From CAZHJK01 sp964533275 (lineage in GTDB: Bacteria; Bacillota; Clostridia; Eubacteriales; Garciellaceae), in assembly GCA_964533275.1 (NCBI GenBank), contig CAZHJK010000034.1:1-21668 (forward strand): DNA of 21,668 nucleotides. Direction: 5' to 3'. A program made the translations under genes and the position numbers. Positions 1 to 7,512 of the stretch are shown here, piece by piece (positions within the stretch are counted from its first letter, which is position 1; each line of letters opens with the position of its first letter). Below the pieces are notes generated by a model. The model was not told where the DNA came from. It searched no databases and saw nothing but the letters and a program-made list of their open reading frames with translations.

Positions 1-54
1 AGCAGAGGACTGAAAATCCTCGTGTCGGTGGTTCGATTCCGCCTCTGGGCACCA
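1..54 (+). tRNA. tRNA-Phe (GAA), 5' end cut by the window edge
   Basis: Only the 3' part is present: the end of the D-arm, the anticodon arm, the T-arm and the acceptor strand. The anticodon stem pairs GAGGA with TCCTC around a seven-base loop with anticodon GAA at 12-14, which reads phenylalanine codons. The T-arm is GGTGG-TTCGATT-CCGCC (27-43). The acceptor strand 44-50 is followed by discriminator A51 and an encoded CCA (52-54). Confidence 0.93.
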
Positions 55-59
55 TATAT

Positions 60-135
60 GCTGGTGTAGCTCAATTGGAAGAGCAGCTGACTTGTAATCA
101 GCAGGTTGCGGGTTCGAGTCCCATCACCAGCTCCA
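60..135 (+). tRNA. tRNA-Thr (TGT)
   Basis: This is a complete cloverleaf. The acceptor 5' strand GCTGGTG (60-66) pairs with CACCAGC (125-131), with discriminator T132 and an encoded CCA at 133-135. The anticodon stem GCTGA/TCAGC encloses the loop CTTGTAA with anticodon TGT at 93-95, which reads ACA threonine codons. The D-arm carries the usual TAGCTCAATTGG and the T-loop TTCGAGT. It follows tRNA-Phe by five bases, so the two are probably one transcript that begins outside the window. Confidence 0.96.
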
Positions 136-159
136 TTTTTTTAAATAATGGTACATATA

Positions 160-193
160 AAAAAGGAATCTGTGTTCAAACAGGTTCCTTTTT
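160..193. terminator. Bidirectional rho-independent terminator between tRNA-Thr and the M42 genes
   Basis: A 13-bp stem with one G-T pair is formed by 160-172 and 181-193 around an eight-base loop. The stem ends in A5 on one side and T5 on the other, so it gives a U-tract in both directions. It sits 25 bases after tRNA-Thr (+) and 12 bases after the stop of the last minus-strand M42 gene, and probably serves both. Confidence 0.8.
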
Positions 194-204
194 ATTTGTG
201 AAGT

Positions 205-1212
205 TTAATTTATTTCTTTTTCCAAAAATTTTATTAATAATTGTATTGCATTTTTTACATCTTCAAAATCAACCATCTCTCCTGGACTGTGTATATATCT
301 AGTTGGAATAGAAACCGCACCAGTTGGAATACCATCCCTTGTGAGATGAATTGCACCTGCGTCTGTTCCACCTTTTTCTAAAACTTCTAATTGATATGGT
401 ATATTAAATTCTATTGCAGTTGATATTAATAATTCTTTGACCTTTGGATGACATATTATTGAAGCGTCCAATATTTTTATCGCTGGTCCGTTTCCTAATG
501 AAACCTCCATCAGTTGTGCTTTTGGTGTATCACCAGTTTTAGTTACATCTACAGCTATTCCTAAATCAGGATTGATCCTATATGCGGAAGTTTTTGCACC
601 CCTTATTCCTAGTTCCTCTTGTACTGTAAAAACAAAATATATATTATTGTTATTATTTTTTATTCTTTTTATTATTTCTATAAGAACAAAGCAACTAATT
701 CTATTATCCATTGCTTTAGAAAACCCTCGATTATTATTTATCACTAATGGTCCATAAAAGCTTACTACATCACCTATAGAAACCTTATTTTCAGCTTCTT
801 CTTTATTACTAACTCCTATATCTATAAATAATTTTTCTAATTTCAAATCTTCTTTTTCATCTAGATGCTCATTTGAGATAAAACCAATAGTTCCATTCTT
901 AAATTGTACCCTCTGACCATTACTTAATGAATGAGAAACTCCTCCAATATTTGAGAAACGTAAAAAACCATTTTGATCTATATGGGTAATGATCAATCCT
1001 ATCTCATCCATATGTGCTGAGATCATTATTTTCTTACCTTTTCCTTTTTTAAAAGCAATAAGATTTCCCATAGCATCTCTATGAATCTCATCTACATGGG
1101 ATTCTATTTCTTTCTCAATTATTTTACTAACATCTTCCTCATTACCAGATGGACCAAATGTATTTAAAAGCTTATCCAGCAATAAAACCTTATCATTATC
1201 CATGAAATCCAT
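205..1212 (-). CDS. M42 family metallo-aminopeptidase, paralog 3 of a tandem trio
   Basis: This is a 335-residue M42 (FrvX/TET-type) peptidase. The family forms large tetrahedral cytosolic complexes that trim peptides from the N terminus with two bound metal ions. The expected metal and catalytic residues are visible: H67 and D69 in SAHMDEIG, D169 in KAMDNR, E199-E200 in TVQEELGIRG, D222 in AVDVT and H308 in YIHSP. Length is normal for the family. The ATG at 1212 has GGAGAGG six bases upstream; the second ATG at 1203 is too far from it. The start overlaps the end of the upstream paralog by 17 bases, so the two are probably translationally coupled. It is the last gene of the ndk unit. Substrate preference cannot be read from the sequence. 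Confidence 0.93.
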   Translation of the reverse strand: MDFMDNDKVLLLDKLLNTFGPSGNEEDVSKIIEKEIESHVDEIHRDAMGNLIAFKKGKGKKIMISAHMDEIGLIITHIDQNGFLRFSNIGGVSHSLSNGQRVQFKNGTIGFISNEHLDEKEDLKLEKLFIDIGVSNKEEAENKVSIGDVVSFYGPLVINNNRGFSKAMDNRISCFVLIEIIKRIKNNNNNIYFVFTVQEELGIRGAKTSAYRINPDLGIAVDVTKTGDTPKAQLMEVSLGNGPAIKILDASIICHPKVKELLISTAIEFNIPYQLEVLEKGGTDAGAIHLTRDGIPTGAVSIPTRYIHSPGEMVDFEDVKNAIQLLIKFLEKEIN

Positions 1213-2233
1213 GAAAATCCTCTCCTTCTATCTTTTCTAAGAATAGATTAATTATCTTTATACAATTATAATAATCATTTTTATTCATCACAGAGGACGG
1301 AGAATGAATATATCTACATGGTATAGATATTGCTCCAGTCCTTATTCCTTCCTTTGTTAAATGAATTGCTCCTGAATCATTCCCACCAAAGGTTGTTTTT
1401 TTGTATTGTACAGGGATATTGTTATCTATTCCAATTTGATATAAAGTCTTTGCTATATCTTTATCAGAATAAGAAGCTGCATCCATGATAGATATTGCTG
1501 GACCTTCTCCAAGTCTTGTAGCATATTCATGAGATTCAGTCCCTGGCACATCTGAGCATGTAGTTCCTTCAACGACAAGGGCAATATCTGGGTTAACATG
1601 AAATGCTGCTACTTTCGCACCTCTTAATCCAACTTCCTCTTGTACTGTAAATATAGTATAAAGAGAGAAATCATACTCTTTATCTAACATTTCAATTAAT
1701 ATAGCACAACCTACTCTATCATCTAATGCTTTAGCTTTAATTAGATTATTACCAAACTCAATATACTTGCTATTAAATGCAATATAATCTCCTATATTAA
1801 TTAGATTTTCAGTTTCTTCTTTATTAGAAGTACCTATATCTATATAGAGATCTTTAATCTTCAATGCCTTTTTTCTTTCCTCTATTTCTTGTAAATGGAT
1901 AGCCTTTGTTCCTATTACACCAGAAATGAAATTTTCACCTATATATACAATTTTAGATAATAATACCCTAGGGTCTATTCCTCCTACAGATTTAAATTTA
2001 ATTAGTCCGGAATCCTCAATATTAACTACAATTAGACCTACTTCATCCATATGAGCACTTAACATTACTCTTTTATTCGGGTTTTTATTGCCTTTTTTGT
2101 ATGCAATTATATTACCTATTTTATCTATATACATATGATCTACTTTATCAGTTATTTCCTTTACTATAACTGAACGAACTTCATGTTCTCCACCTGAAAC
2201 ACCTATAGCTTCAGTTAACTTTTTTAATAGCAT
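1196..2233 (-). CDS. M42 family metallo-aminopeptidase, paralog 2 of a tandem trio
   Basis: This is the second of three adjacent M42 peptidases. Numbered from the start chosen here (345 residues), the active-site residues are H61 and D63 (SAHMDEVG), D171 (KALDDR), E199-E200 (TVQEEVGLRG) and H310 (YIHSP). The fifth ligand position is Glu (E222, in VVEGTT), where both neighbours have Asp in a VDV context. Glu here is seen in part of the M42 family and may mark a different specificity. An ATG at 2239 is also in frame, but the GGAGG motif is one base before it and seven bases before the ATG at 2233, so 2233 is preferred. The start overlaps the end of the upstream paralog and the stop lies inside the next one. 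Confidence 0.92.
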   Translation of the reverse strand: MLLKKLTEAIGVSGGEHEVRSVIVKEITDKVDHMYIDKIGNIIAYKKGNKNPNKRVMLSAHMDEVGLIVVNIEDSGLIKFKSVGGIDPRVLLSKIVYIGENFISGVIGTKAIHLQEIEERKKALKIKDLYIDIGTSNKEETENLINIGDYIAFNSKYIEFGNNLIKAKALDDRVGCAILIEMLDKEYDFSLYTIFTVQEEVGLRGAKVAAFHVNPDIALVVEGTTCSDVPGTESHEYATRLGEGPAISIMDAASYSDKDIAKTLYQIGIDNNIPVQYKKTTFGGNDSGAIHLTKEGIRTGAISIPCRYIHSPSSVMNKNDYYNCIKIINLFLEKIEGEDFHGFHG

Positions 2234-3279
2234 AGCCATTCCTCCAGGTCTGTATCATTTATACTTGCAATAAATAAGGCTAACAATCTTCCCGTAAGTT
2301 TTATATCATTTATATTAGCTAATTCAACTGAAGTATGCATATATCTTAAAGGAATAGATAAAAGACCAGTTGGTACACCACTTTGTGTTACTTGAATCGC
2401 CCATGCATCTGTTCCTGATGAGCTTGGATTAACTTCTATTTGGTAAGGGATATTATATTCCTTAGCTATATCAACAAGTCTTTTGTATATTTTAGGATGT
2501 ATATTAGCACCTAAGGCTATTGCTGGACCTTTGCCTAATTCTATGGTATCTTCCTTTGCTAAATCGGGAGTTCTTCCATGACCAACATCTATAGCTATAC
2601 CAATATCCGGTATTATATTAAAAGAACTGGTGGTAGCTCCCCTTAATCCAACTTCCTCCTGTACTGTAGCTACAAAATAAACATCTAAATAATGTTTTAT
2701 GTATTTTAATTCTTTCATACATTGAATTATAGCTGCTATGCCAGCTCTATTATCCAACGCTTTACCTGAAACGCTTTTGCCTTTTAAATATGTAAAACTT
2801 CTGTTAATTGTAATAAAATCTCCTATTGAAATCTGTTTTCTTGCATCTTTCTCTGAAAGACCAATATCAATGTATAGATCTTCCATTCTTGTTGATTTGT
2901 TTTGTTCTTCTTTTTTTTGTAGATGTGGAGGCTTAGCACCTATAATTCCAAATATATCATTTTTCCCATGCACGATCACTTCTTGAGCAAGTAGAGTTCT
3001 CTCATCTATTCCACCTACATTTATAAATTGTAAAAAACCACTTTTATCTATATTTTTAACCATTAAGCCTATTTCGTCCATATGAGCTGCTATCATAATT
3101 TTTCTATTATTTGTTCTATTATTTCCTGATTTTAAAGCTATAATATTACCTAATGCATCTATTTTTACCTTATCGCATGTTTTTTTAAATATTTCATCAA
3201 TAAGCGACGAAGCTTTGATCTCACTACCAGAAACTCCTGATACATTAGATAGTTTTTCTAATATATTTTCAATTAACAC
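2224..3279 (-). CDS. M42 family metallo-aminopeptidase, paralog 1 of a tandem trio
   Basis: This is the first transcribed of three tandem M42 peptidases (351 residues). The ligand set is complete: H66 and D68 (AAHMDEIG), D176 (KALDNR), E208-E209 (TVQEEVGLRG), D231 (IDVGHG) and H315 (YMHTS). The start is GTG at 3279, with GGAGGG nine bases upstream. It lies 36 bases downstream of the ndk stop, with no terminator between, so it is probably co-transcribed with ndk. The three paralogs are clearly diverged from one another, so this is an old duplication rather than a recent copy. The family is secure; the peptide specificity is not. Confidence 0.93.
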   Translation of the reverse strand: MLIENILEKLSNVSGVSGSEIKASSLIDEIFKKTCDKVKIDALGNIIALKSGNNRTNNRKIMIAAHMDEIGLMVKNIDKSGFLQFINVGGIDERTLLAQEVIVHGKNDIFGIIGAKPPHLQKKEEQNKSTRMEDLYIDIGLSEKDARKQISIGDFITINRSFTYLKGKSVSGKALDNRAGIAAIIQCMKELKYIKHYLDVYFVATVQEEVGLRGATTSSFNIIPDIGIAIDVGHGRTPDLAKEDTIELGKGPAIALGANIHPKIYKRLVDIAKEYNIPYQIEVNPSSSGTDAWAIQVTQSGVPTGLLSIPLRYMHTSVELANINDIKLTGRLLALFIASINDTDLEEWLCY

Positions 3280-3315
3280 TATAATTATCCCTCCATTCCA
3301 TTATAAATTAAAGTT

Positions 3316-3726
3316 TTACTTCTCTATACCATTAAAAAATATCTTTATTTCATTACTAGCACTTTCTTTTGAATCGGAACCATGAATTAGATTTTGAGTT
3401 TTATTATTAGCATATCTACCCCTAATTGATCCTGGTTCAGCTTCTAATGGATCTGTAGATCCCATCAACTTTCTAATTCCCTGAATTGAATTTTCACCTG
3501 AAACAATCATAATAATACATTTGCCCGAACTCATATAATCTAATAAATCAGGGAAAAAAGGTTTGTTAATATGTTCTCCATAATGTATAGATAATTGATG
3601 GTTTGAAATTTTTTCCATTTTAATTTCTTCTATAGTATATCCCTTTTCTTCAATCATTTGAATTATTTTACCAACAAGTTTTCTTTTTGCTCCATCGGGT
3701 TTGATTATTACTAATGTCCTCTCCAT
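3316..3726 (-). CDS. ndk: Nucleoside diphosphate kinase
   Basis: It transfers the gamma phosphate between nucleoside triphosphates and diphosphates through a phosphohistidine, keeping NTP and dNTP pools balanced in the cytosol. The 136-residue length is normal. The N terminus ERTLVIIKPDGAKR and the active-site segment NLIHGSDS with catalytic H115 are diagnostic. AGGAGG stands just before the ATG. It is the first gene of a unit continuing into three M42 peptidase genes, and a promoter and the terminator of the preceding unit lie just upstream. Confidence 0.98.
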   Translation of the reverse strand: MERTLVIIKPDGAKRKLVGKIIQMIEEKGYTIEEIKMEKISNHQLSIHYGEHINKPFFPDLLDYMSSGKCIIMIVSGENSIQGIRKLMGSTDPLEAEPGSIRGRYANNKTQNLIHGSDSKESASNEIKIFFNGIEK

Positions 3727-3786
3727 ATTTATTTCCTCCTATCAATTATTTATAAATCTCTCCAATACTACCTTTTATCACCATTT

Positions 3787-3815
3787 TTAATATGCTGACA
3801 CTGTAAGCAAGACAA
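3787..3815 (-). promoter_or_regulatory. Candidate sigma-A promoter for ndk and the M42 genes
   Basis: On the minus strand a -35 TTGTCT (3810-3815) and a -10 TATTAA (3787-3792) are separated by 17 bases. The site lies between the terminator at 3828-3862 and the ndk start, where a promoter is expected. Each box matches four of six consensus bases. Confidence 0.45.
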
Positions 3816-3827
3816 TCTATTTTACTC

Positions 3828-3862
3828 AAAAAAAAGAGCGATATGCAGGATAGCATATCACT
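3828..3862 (-). terminator. Rho-independent terminator after ispH-rpsA
   Basis: GATATGC (3840-3846) and GCATATC (3853-3859) pair perfectly around a six-base loop, and the stem extends by two pairs past one mismatch. On the minus strand it is followed almost at once by eight T (3828-3835). It lies about 115 bases past the stop of the fusion gene and before the ndk promoter. The stretch 3863-3976 between stop and hairpin shows nothing recognisable. Confidence 0.65.
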
Positions 3863-3976
3863 AAATAAGAATGTAAAAGGGGTCTCAATGTTATTATGTG
3901 AGGTCATTAATATTTTTTCCATTAATAATAAAAATATACTCATGCATAAAATTTATATTTTATTTGGAAATAATGT

Positions 3977-5980
3977 TTATTCTTTATCCTTAAATAAATT
4001 ACCAAATATATCGCCTAAAGTTAAATCATCTTCTTCTTTATAAACAGTTTCATTTGATTCTATTTTTTTTGTTGGCTTATCTTGTAGTGCAATCATACTT
4101 AAGCCTATTTTTTTCTTATCATCATTCATATCAATAATCTCTGTATCTACCTCTTGACCAATTGATAAATAATCCTCTACATTTTCTACATTATCATAGG
4201 ATATTTGGGATTTGTGTATAAGACCTTCAACGCCTGAAATTATTTCAGCAAATGCACCAAATGAAGTAATTTTCACTATTTTAACCTTTACTTTATCACC
4301 AACACTATAAATTCTAAATACTTTAGCCCATGGTTCCTCTACAAGATGTTTTAAACTAAGCCTTACTTTTTCTTTTTCTCTATCAACTTCCATAACCATC
4401 GCTGTTACAGTATCACCTTTTGATAGGACATCTTCGGGATTTTTAACTCTACCCCATGATAAATCTGAAATATGAATCAAACCATCGATCCCACCTAAAT
4501 CAATAAATGCACCAAACTTTACAATACTTTTTACTTCACCAGTAATAGTCTTACCCTCTTCTAAGGAGTTAAATACTTTTTCTTTTTTTTCTTTAATTTC
4601 TTTTTCAAGAACAACTCTTTGAGAAAAGATAATTCTATTCTTTTGTGGATTATACTCTATAATTCTACCGACTATATCTTCACCTACTACTGATTCAGGA
4701 TCCTTTAAAAATTTTACATGATATTGTGATATTGGCATAAATACATCTTTAATACCTAAATCAACTATAAAGCCACCTTTTATACTCTTTATAATTTTTC
4801 CATAAAGAACTTCTTGGCTTTCAAAAGCAGAATTAAGTCTTTCTGCAGCCTTCTTGTCTTCTACTCTTTTTTTAGATAAAACTACATTACCTTCACCGTC
4901 ATTTAATGATAGAACCATTGCTTCAACTTTATCTCCAACTTTAATTAAATCTGTTAAAGGAATATCTTTTTTATCTGTAAATTCATTTTTTGTAATTAAT
5001 CCATCCGATTTATATCCTATGTTAACCATTACCTCTTCTTTACTTATTGATATTACATCTCCTATTATTATCTCTCCAGGTTTAATTCTTACCATTGACT
5101 CATCTAAAGATTCTTCAAAATCAATTTGTACATTTTCTTGATTGTTCATTTCTTTTTCCATTTTTTTGATTACCTCCTTGATTATCCAGTCTGGAGTAGA
5201 TGCTCCAGCTGTAATTCCAACTTTATTATATTTTTTTAGTTCTGATAAAGATATATCTTTATAAGTTTCTATATGAAATATATTATTACAATGCTCTTTA
5301 CATATATTTACTAACTTTTGAGTATTAGAGCTATGATATCCTCCAATAATTATCATTGCATCTACAATCTTAGATAATTGTTTAGTTTCATCTTGTCTTG
5401 TTTTAGTTGCTTTACATATAGTATTAAAAATAACTATTTCCTTTGACTTAAAAACTATATTTGATATTATTTGAGAAAAATTTTCTTGGATTATTGTTGT
5501 TTGTGAAACTACACAAATTTTTTTATAATAAGATATATTTTTTGCTTGCTCAATAGAATCTATTATAAGTGCAGTATTATTACACCAACCATTAACACCA
5601 ACAACCTCGGGATGTTCCTTGCTTCCTATTATTATTATTTGATAGCCTTGCTTATAATACTTCTCTACTTTTTGTTGTATATTTTTAACATAAGGACAGG
5701 TTGCATCTACTATCTCTAGATTTTTCGATTTTATATGTTCATAAACACTAGGTTGTACTCCATGTGATCTTATTATAATTATACCTTCTGAAGTTTCATC
5801 TATATCTTTAATTGCAAATACACCTTGACTTTCAAATTTGTCGATTACTTGTTTATTATGGATAATTGGACCTAAAGTGTATATTGATTTATTATATTTA
5901 GAAATCGAATCATCTACCTTATCTATAGCGTTTTGGACTCCATAACAGTATCCTGCACTTTTTGCTACTAAGATTTCCAT
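3977..5980 (-). CDS. ispH: Fusion: 4-hydroxy-3-methylbut-2-enyl diphosphate reductase (IspH) + ribosomal protein S1-like region
   Basis: This is one 667-residue frame. Residues 1-275 are IspH, the last enzyme of the MEP isoprenoid pathway, which makes IPP and DMAPP with a 4Fe-4S cluster. The three cluster cysteines are C12 (AGYCYGV), C95 (DATCPYV) and C189 (NTICKAT); substrate-binding H41, H73 and H123 and the catalytic HPE motif are present. After an acidic linker come four S1 RNA-binding repeats, at about 302-370, 388-456, 475-544 and 559-629, the second half being the part akin to RpsA. Fusions of this kind are known in clostridia. The ATG at 5980 has AGGAGG five bases upstream. It follows plsC by 52 bases in the cmk-plsC-ispH unit and is closed by the terminator at 3828-3862. 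Both halves look intact. Confidence 0.96.
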   Translation of the reverse strand: MEILVAKSAGYCYGVQNAIDKVDDSISKYNKSIYTLGPIIHNKQVIDKFESQGVFAIKDIDETSEGIIIIRSHGVQPSVYEHIKSKNLEIVDATCPYVKNIQQKVEKYYKQGYQIIIIGSKEHPEVVGVNGWCNNTALIIDSIEQAKNISYYKKICVVSQTTIIQENFSQIISNIVFKSKEIVIFNTICKATKTRQDETKQLSKIVDAMIIIGGYHSSNTQKLVNICKEHCNNIFHIETYKDISLSELKKYNKVGITAGASTPDWIIKEVIKKMEKEMNNQENVQIDFEESLDESMVRIKPGEIIIGDVISISKEEVMVNIGYKSDGLITKNEFTDKKDIPLTDLIKVGDKVEAMVLSLNDGEGNVVLSKKRVEDKKAAERLNSAFESQEVLYGKIIKSIKGGFIVDLGIKDVFMPISQYHVKFLKDPESVVGEDIVGRIIEYNPQKNRIIFSQRVVLEKEIKEKKEKVFNSLEEGKTITGEVKSIVKFGAFIDLGGIDGLIHISDLSWGRVKNPEDVLSKGDTVTAMVMEVDREKEKVRLSLKHLVEEPWAKVFRIYSVGDKVKVKIVKITSFGAFAEIISGVEGLIHKSQISYDNVENVEDYLSIGQEVDTEIIDMNDDKKKIGLSMIALQDKPTKKIESNETVYKEEDDLTLGDIFGNLFKDKE

Positions 5981-6032
5981 AGGTTCCTCCTATCCTATTG
6001 TTTTGTTAATTCTTTTCATATACGGTATAAAC

Positions 6033-6620
6033 TTATATATCTTTTATTATTAATTGTCTAACTTCTGTCATTATGTATTCACTTATCTCTTCAAATTCAT
6101 CTATACTAATTTTTTTACCATAATGTTGTTCTAAACTTATTGTTTGTCCAATGTTTATTAATAACTTACTTCTGAATTTATAACTTCCACTTATTCCTAT
6201 AGGAACGATTTGCGCTTTACCTTTTACTCCAATCATTGCAATGCCTGGTTCTGCATTAATACTTTCACCTGTTTTTACTCTAGTTCCCTCTGGAAACATT
6301 CCTAAAACCCTGTTTGATTTAACTATTTTTATTGCATTTTTTATTGCAGATATATCAGCTGTTTCTCTATTTACAGGAAATGCATAAATTTTTCTAAGTA
6401 AATAACCAAAAATTCTATTCCTAAATAGTTCCTTCTTTGCCATAAAACATACTTGTCTATTAAAAAAACATGCAACAGCAATTGGATCTAACCAATGGTA
6501 GTGGTTTGAACATACTATAAGACCTATTTCCTTTGGAATATTTTCTTTACCTTTTACTTCTATTTTAAAAAGTAGTTTTAACACGAGCTTAAGTGTGTTT
6601 CTTACGATATTATATAGCAC
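6033..6620 (-). CDS. plsC: Lysophospholipid (1-acylglycerol-3-phosphate) acyltransferase, PlsC family
   Basis: This would add the second acyl chain to lysophosphatidic acid at the inner face of the membrane to give phosphatidic acid. The 195-residue length is normal for short firmicute PlsC proteins. The catalytic H-x4-D motif is H40 to D45 in NHYHWLD, and the glycerol-phosphate-binding FPEGTR is at 109-114. The start is GTG at 6620, preceded by a GGGGGG Shine-Dalgarno sequence and only two bases beyond the cmk stop, so translation is probably coupled. The cmk-plsC-ispH order is common in clostridia. The exact acyl acceptor is inferred from the family. Confidence 0.92.
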   Translation of the reverse strand: MLYNIVRNTLKLVLKLLFKIEVKGKENIPKEIGLIVCSNHYHWLDPIAVACFFNRQVCFMAKKELFRNRIFGYLLRKIYAFPVNRETADISAIKNAIKIVKSNRVLGMFPEGTRVKTGESINAEPGIAMIGVKGKAQIVPIGISGSYKFRSKLLINIGQTISLEQHYGKKISIDEFEEISEYIMTEVRQLIIKDI

Positions 6621-6622
6621 TT

Positions 6623-7276
6623 TTATCCCCCCTTTAAAATTATGTTCATGATTTCATTTATTATTGTATTTATTGACTTATAGGTTGTATCAATAATTAT
6701 AGCATTTTTTGCTGGTTTTAAGGGAGAAGCTTTCCTCTCTGTATCAATTTTATCTCGTTGTTTAATTTCTTCTCTTATGTCATTTATATTTGTTTTAAAG
6801 CCCTGTTTATTTAATTCTATGGCTCTTCTATGAGCTCTTTCATCAATAGATGCTGTTAGAAAAAATTTATAATTAGCATTAGGTAGTACATGTGTTCCAA
6901 TATCTCTACCATCCATTACTATACTTTTTTCTTGACTAATTTTTCTTTGTATATCTACCATTATATTTCTTACCTCTGGTATGCGTGCTACCTTTGAAAC
7001 ATTTTGACTTATTAGGGGTTTTCTTATTTCATCTTTAAGATTCTGACTATCAATAAAAATATTGTCTTGATCAATTTCCATTTTGGTTTTTTTAGTTATA
7101 TTAATAATTAATTTTTCATTGCTTAAATCTATTGTTTCGTTTAATAGCTTCCATGTTAAAGCTCTATACATTGCACCAGTATCAATATAGGTAATACCTA
7201 GTCTCTCAGCTATTTTTTTTGCTATTGTGCTTTTTCCAGCTCCCGCTGGGCCATCTATTGCAATATGTATTATCAT
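6623..7276 (-). CDS. cmk: Cytidylate (CMP/dCMP) kinase
   Basis: It phosphorylates CMP and dCMP with ATP in pyrimidine nucleotide recycling. The 217 residues show the P-loop GPAGAGKST (9-17), DTGAMYR (32-38) and DGRDIGT (122-128), all typical of Cmk. The annotated ATG at 7276 gives the usual N terminus, but AGGAGG (7292-7297) is 15 bases away, which is unusually far. The only in-frame alternative at good distance is ATT at 7283-7285, adding three residues. It is the first gene of the cmk-plsC-ispH unit, behind a leader of about 170 bases that contains the hairpin at 7398-7419. Confidence 0.95.
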   Translation of the reverse strand: MIIHIAIDGPAGAGKSTIAKKIAERLGITYIDTGAMYRALTWKLLNETIDLSNEKLIINITKKTKMEIDQDNIFIDSQNLKDEIRKPLISQNVSKVARIPEVRNIMVDIQRKISQEKSIVMDGRDIGTHVLPNANYKFFLTASIDERAHRRAIELNKQGFKTNINDIREEIKQRDKIDTERKASPLKPAKNAIIIDTTYKSINTIINEIMNIILKGG

Positions 7277-7342
7277 TTTTAGAATATAAAACCTCCTATT
7301 GTACTTAGCTATTTACAAGGAAAGCTTTTAAAAAACTTATTC

Positions 7343-7420
7343 GCTTGCAAGCATTATAGTTTGTCCTTTACTAGCAAGAGGAACTTTACTGCTTCACAAA
7401 AAAGGCAAGCAAGGCTTGCT
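7343..7420. repeat. GC-distinct block with palindromes in the cmk leader
   Basis: About 80 bases at roughly 40% GC stand out from flanks near 20%. The left end has a perfect 10-base palindrome GCTTGCAAGC (7343-7352). The right end has GCAAGC-AAG-GCTTGC (7405-7419), so the same hexamer and its complement occur at both ends. This may be a small dispersed repeat or a structured RNA leader. The sequence alone cannot decide, and only one copy is seen in this window. Confidence 0.4.
7398..7419 (-). terminator. Terminator-like hairpin between 7513-7995 and cmk (possible attenuator)
   Basis: On the minus strand GCAAGC pairs with GCTTGC across a three-base loop and is followed by C and six T (7398-7403). 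It lies 93 bases past the stop of the upstream gene. It also lies about 30 bases downstream of the start expected from the promoter at 7456-7484. It could therefore end the upstream unit, attenuate cmk, or both. Confidence 0.55.
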
Positions 7421-7455
7421 ATAAAGAAATACACAATTAATCATCTTCATTTTAT

Positions 7456-7484
7456 ATTATAAGTCAATATATTATATAACTCAA
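7456..7484 (-). promoter_or_regulatory. Sigma-A-type promoter for cmk-plsC-ispH
   Basis: A -35 TTGAGT (7479-7484) and a consensus -10 TATAAT (7456-7461) are separated by 17 bases on the minus strand. Transcription would start near 7449, giving a leader of about 170 bases before cmk. This is one of the best promoter matches in the window. Confidence 0.6.
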
Positions 7485-7512
7485 CTATTATTGTCTATTC
7501 AATATTATTATC

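Noticed and set aside
75..302. Open frame on the plus strand starting inside tRNA-Thr
   Set aside because: It runs through the tRNA and the terminator hairpin and into the end of an M42 gene on the other strand; it has no ribosome binding site.
3746..3943. 65-codon minus-strand frame between the fusion gene and ndk, and a 66-codon plus-strand frame at 3843-4043
   Set aside because: Both cross or abut the terminator at 3828-3862 and the ndk promoter, have no ribosome binding site, and show no protein-like pattern.
4854..5141. Plus-strand frames opposite strong minus-strand genes (also at 572-757, 2738-2986, 8702-8908, 11018-11254, 17624-17890 and 18303-18503)
   Set aside because: Each lies mostly or wholly opposite a well-supported gene and lacks a ribosome binding site; they are composition shadows.
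3977..5980. Two separate genes (ispH and rpsA) misjoined by a sequencing error
   Set aside because: The frame is continuous through a plausible acidic linker, no internal ribosome binding site with a start codon stands out, and the same fusion is known in clostridia.
7395..7444. Leader peptide of about 16 codons before cmk (ATG at 7444)
   Set aside because: It has no ribosome binding site, begins almost at the predicted transcription start, and has no run of regulatory codons; chance is likelier.
7277..7512. T-box or metabolite riboswitch upstream of cmk
   Set aside because: No T-box core (UGGN bulge context), no specifier stem and no recognised aptamer core could be found; only hairpins are visible.
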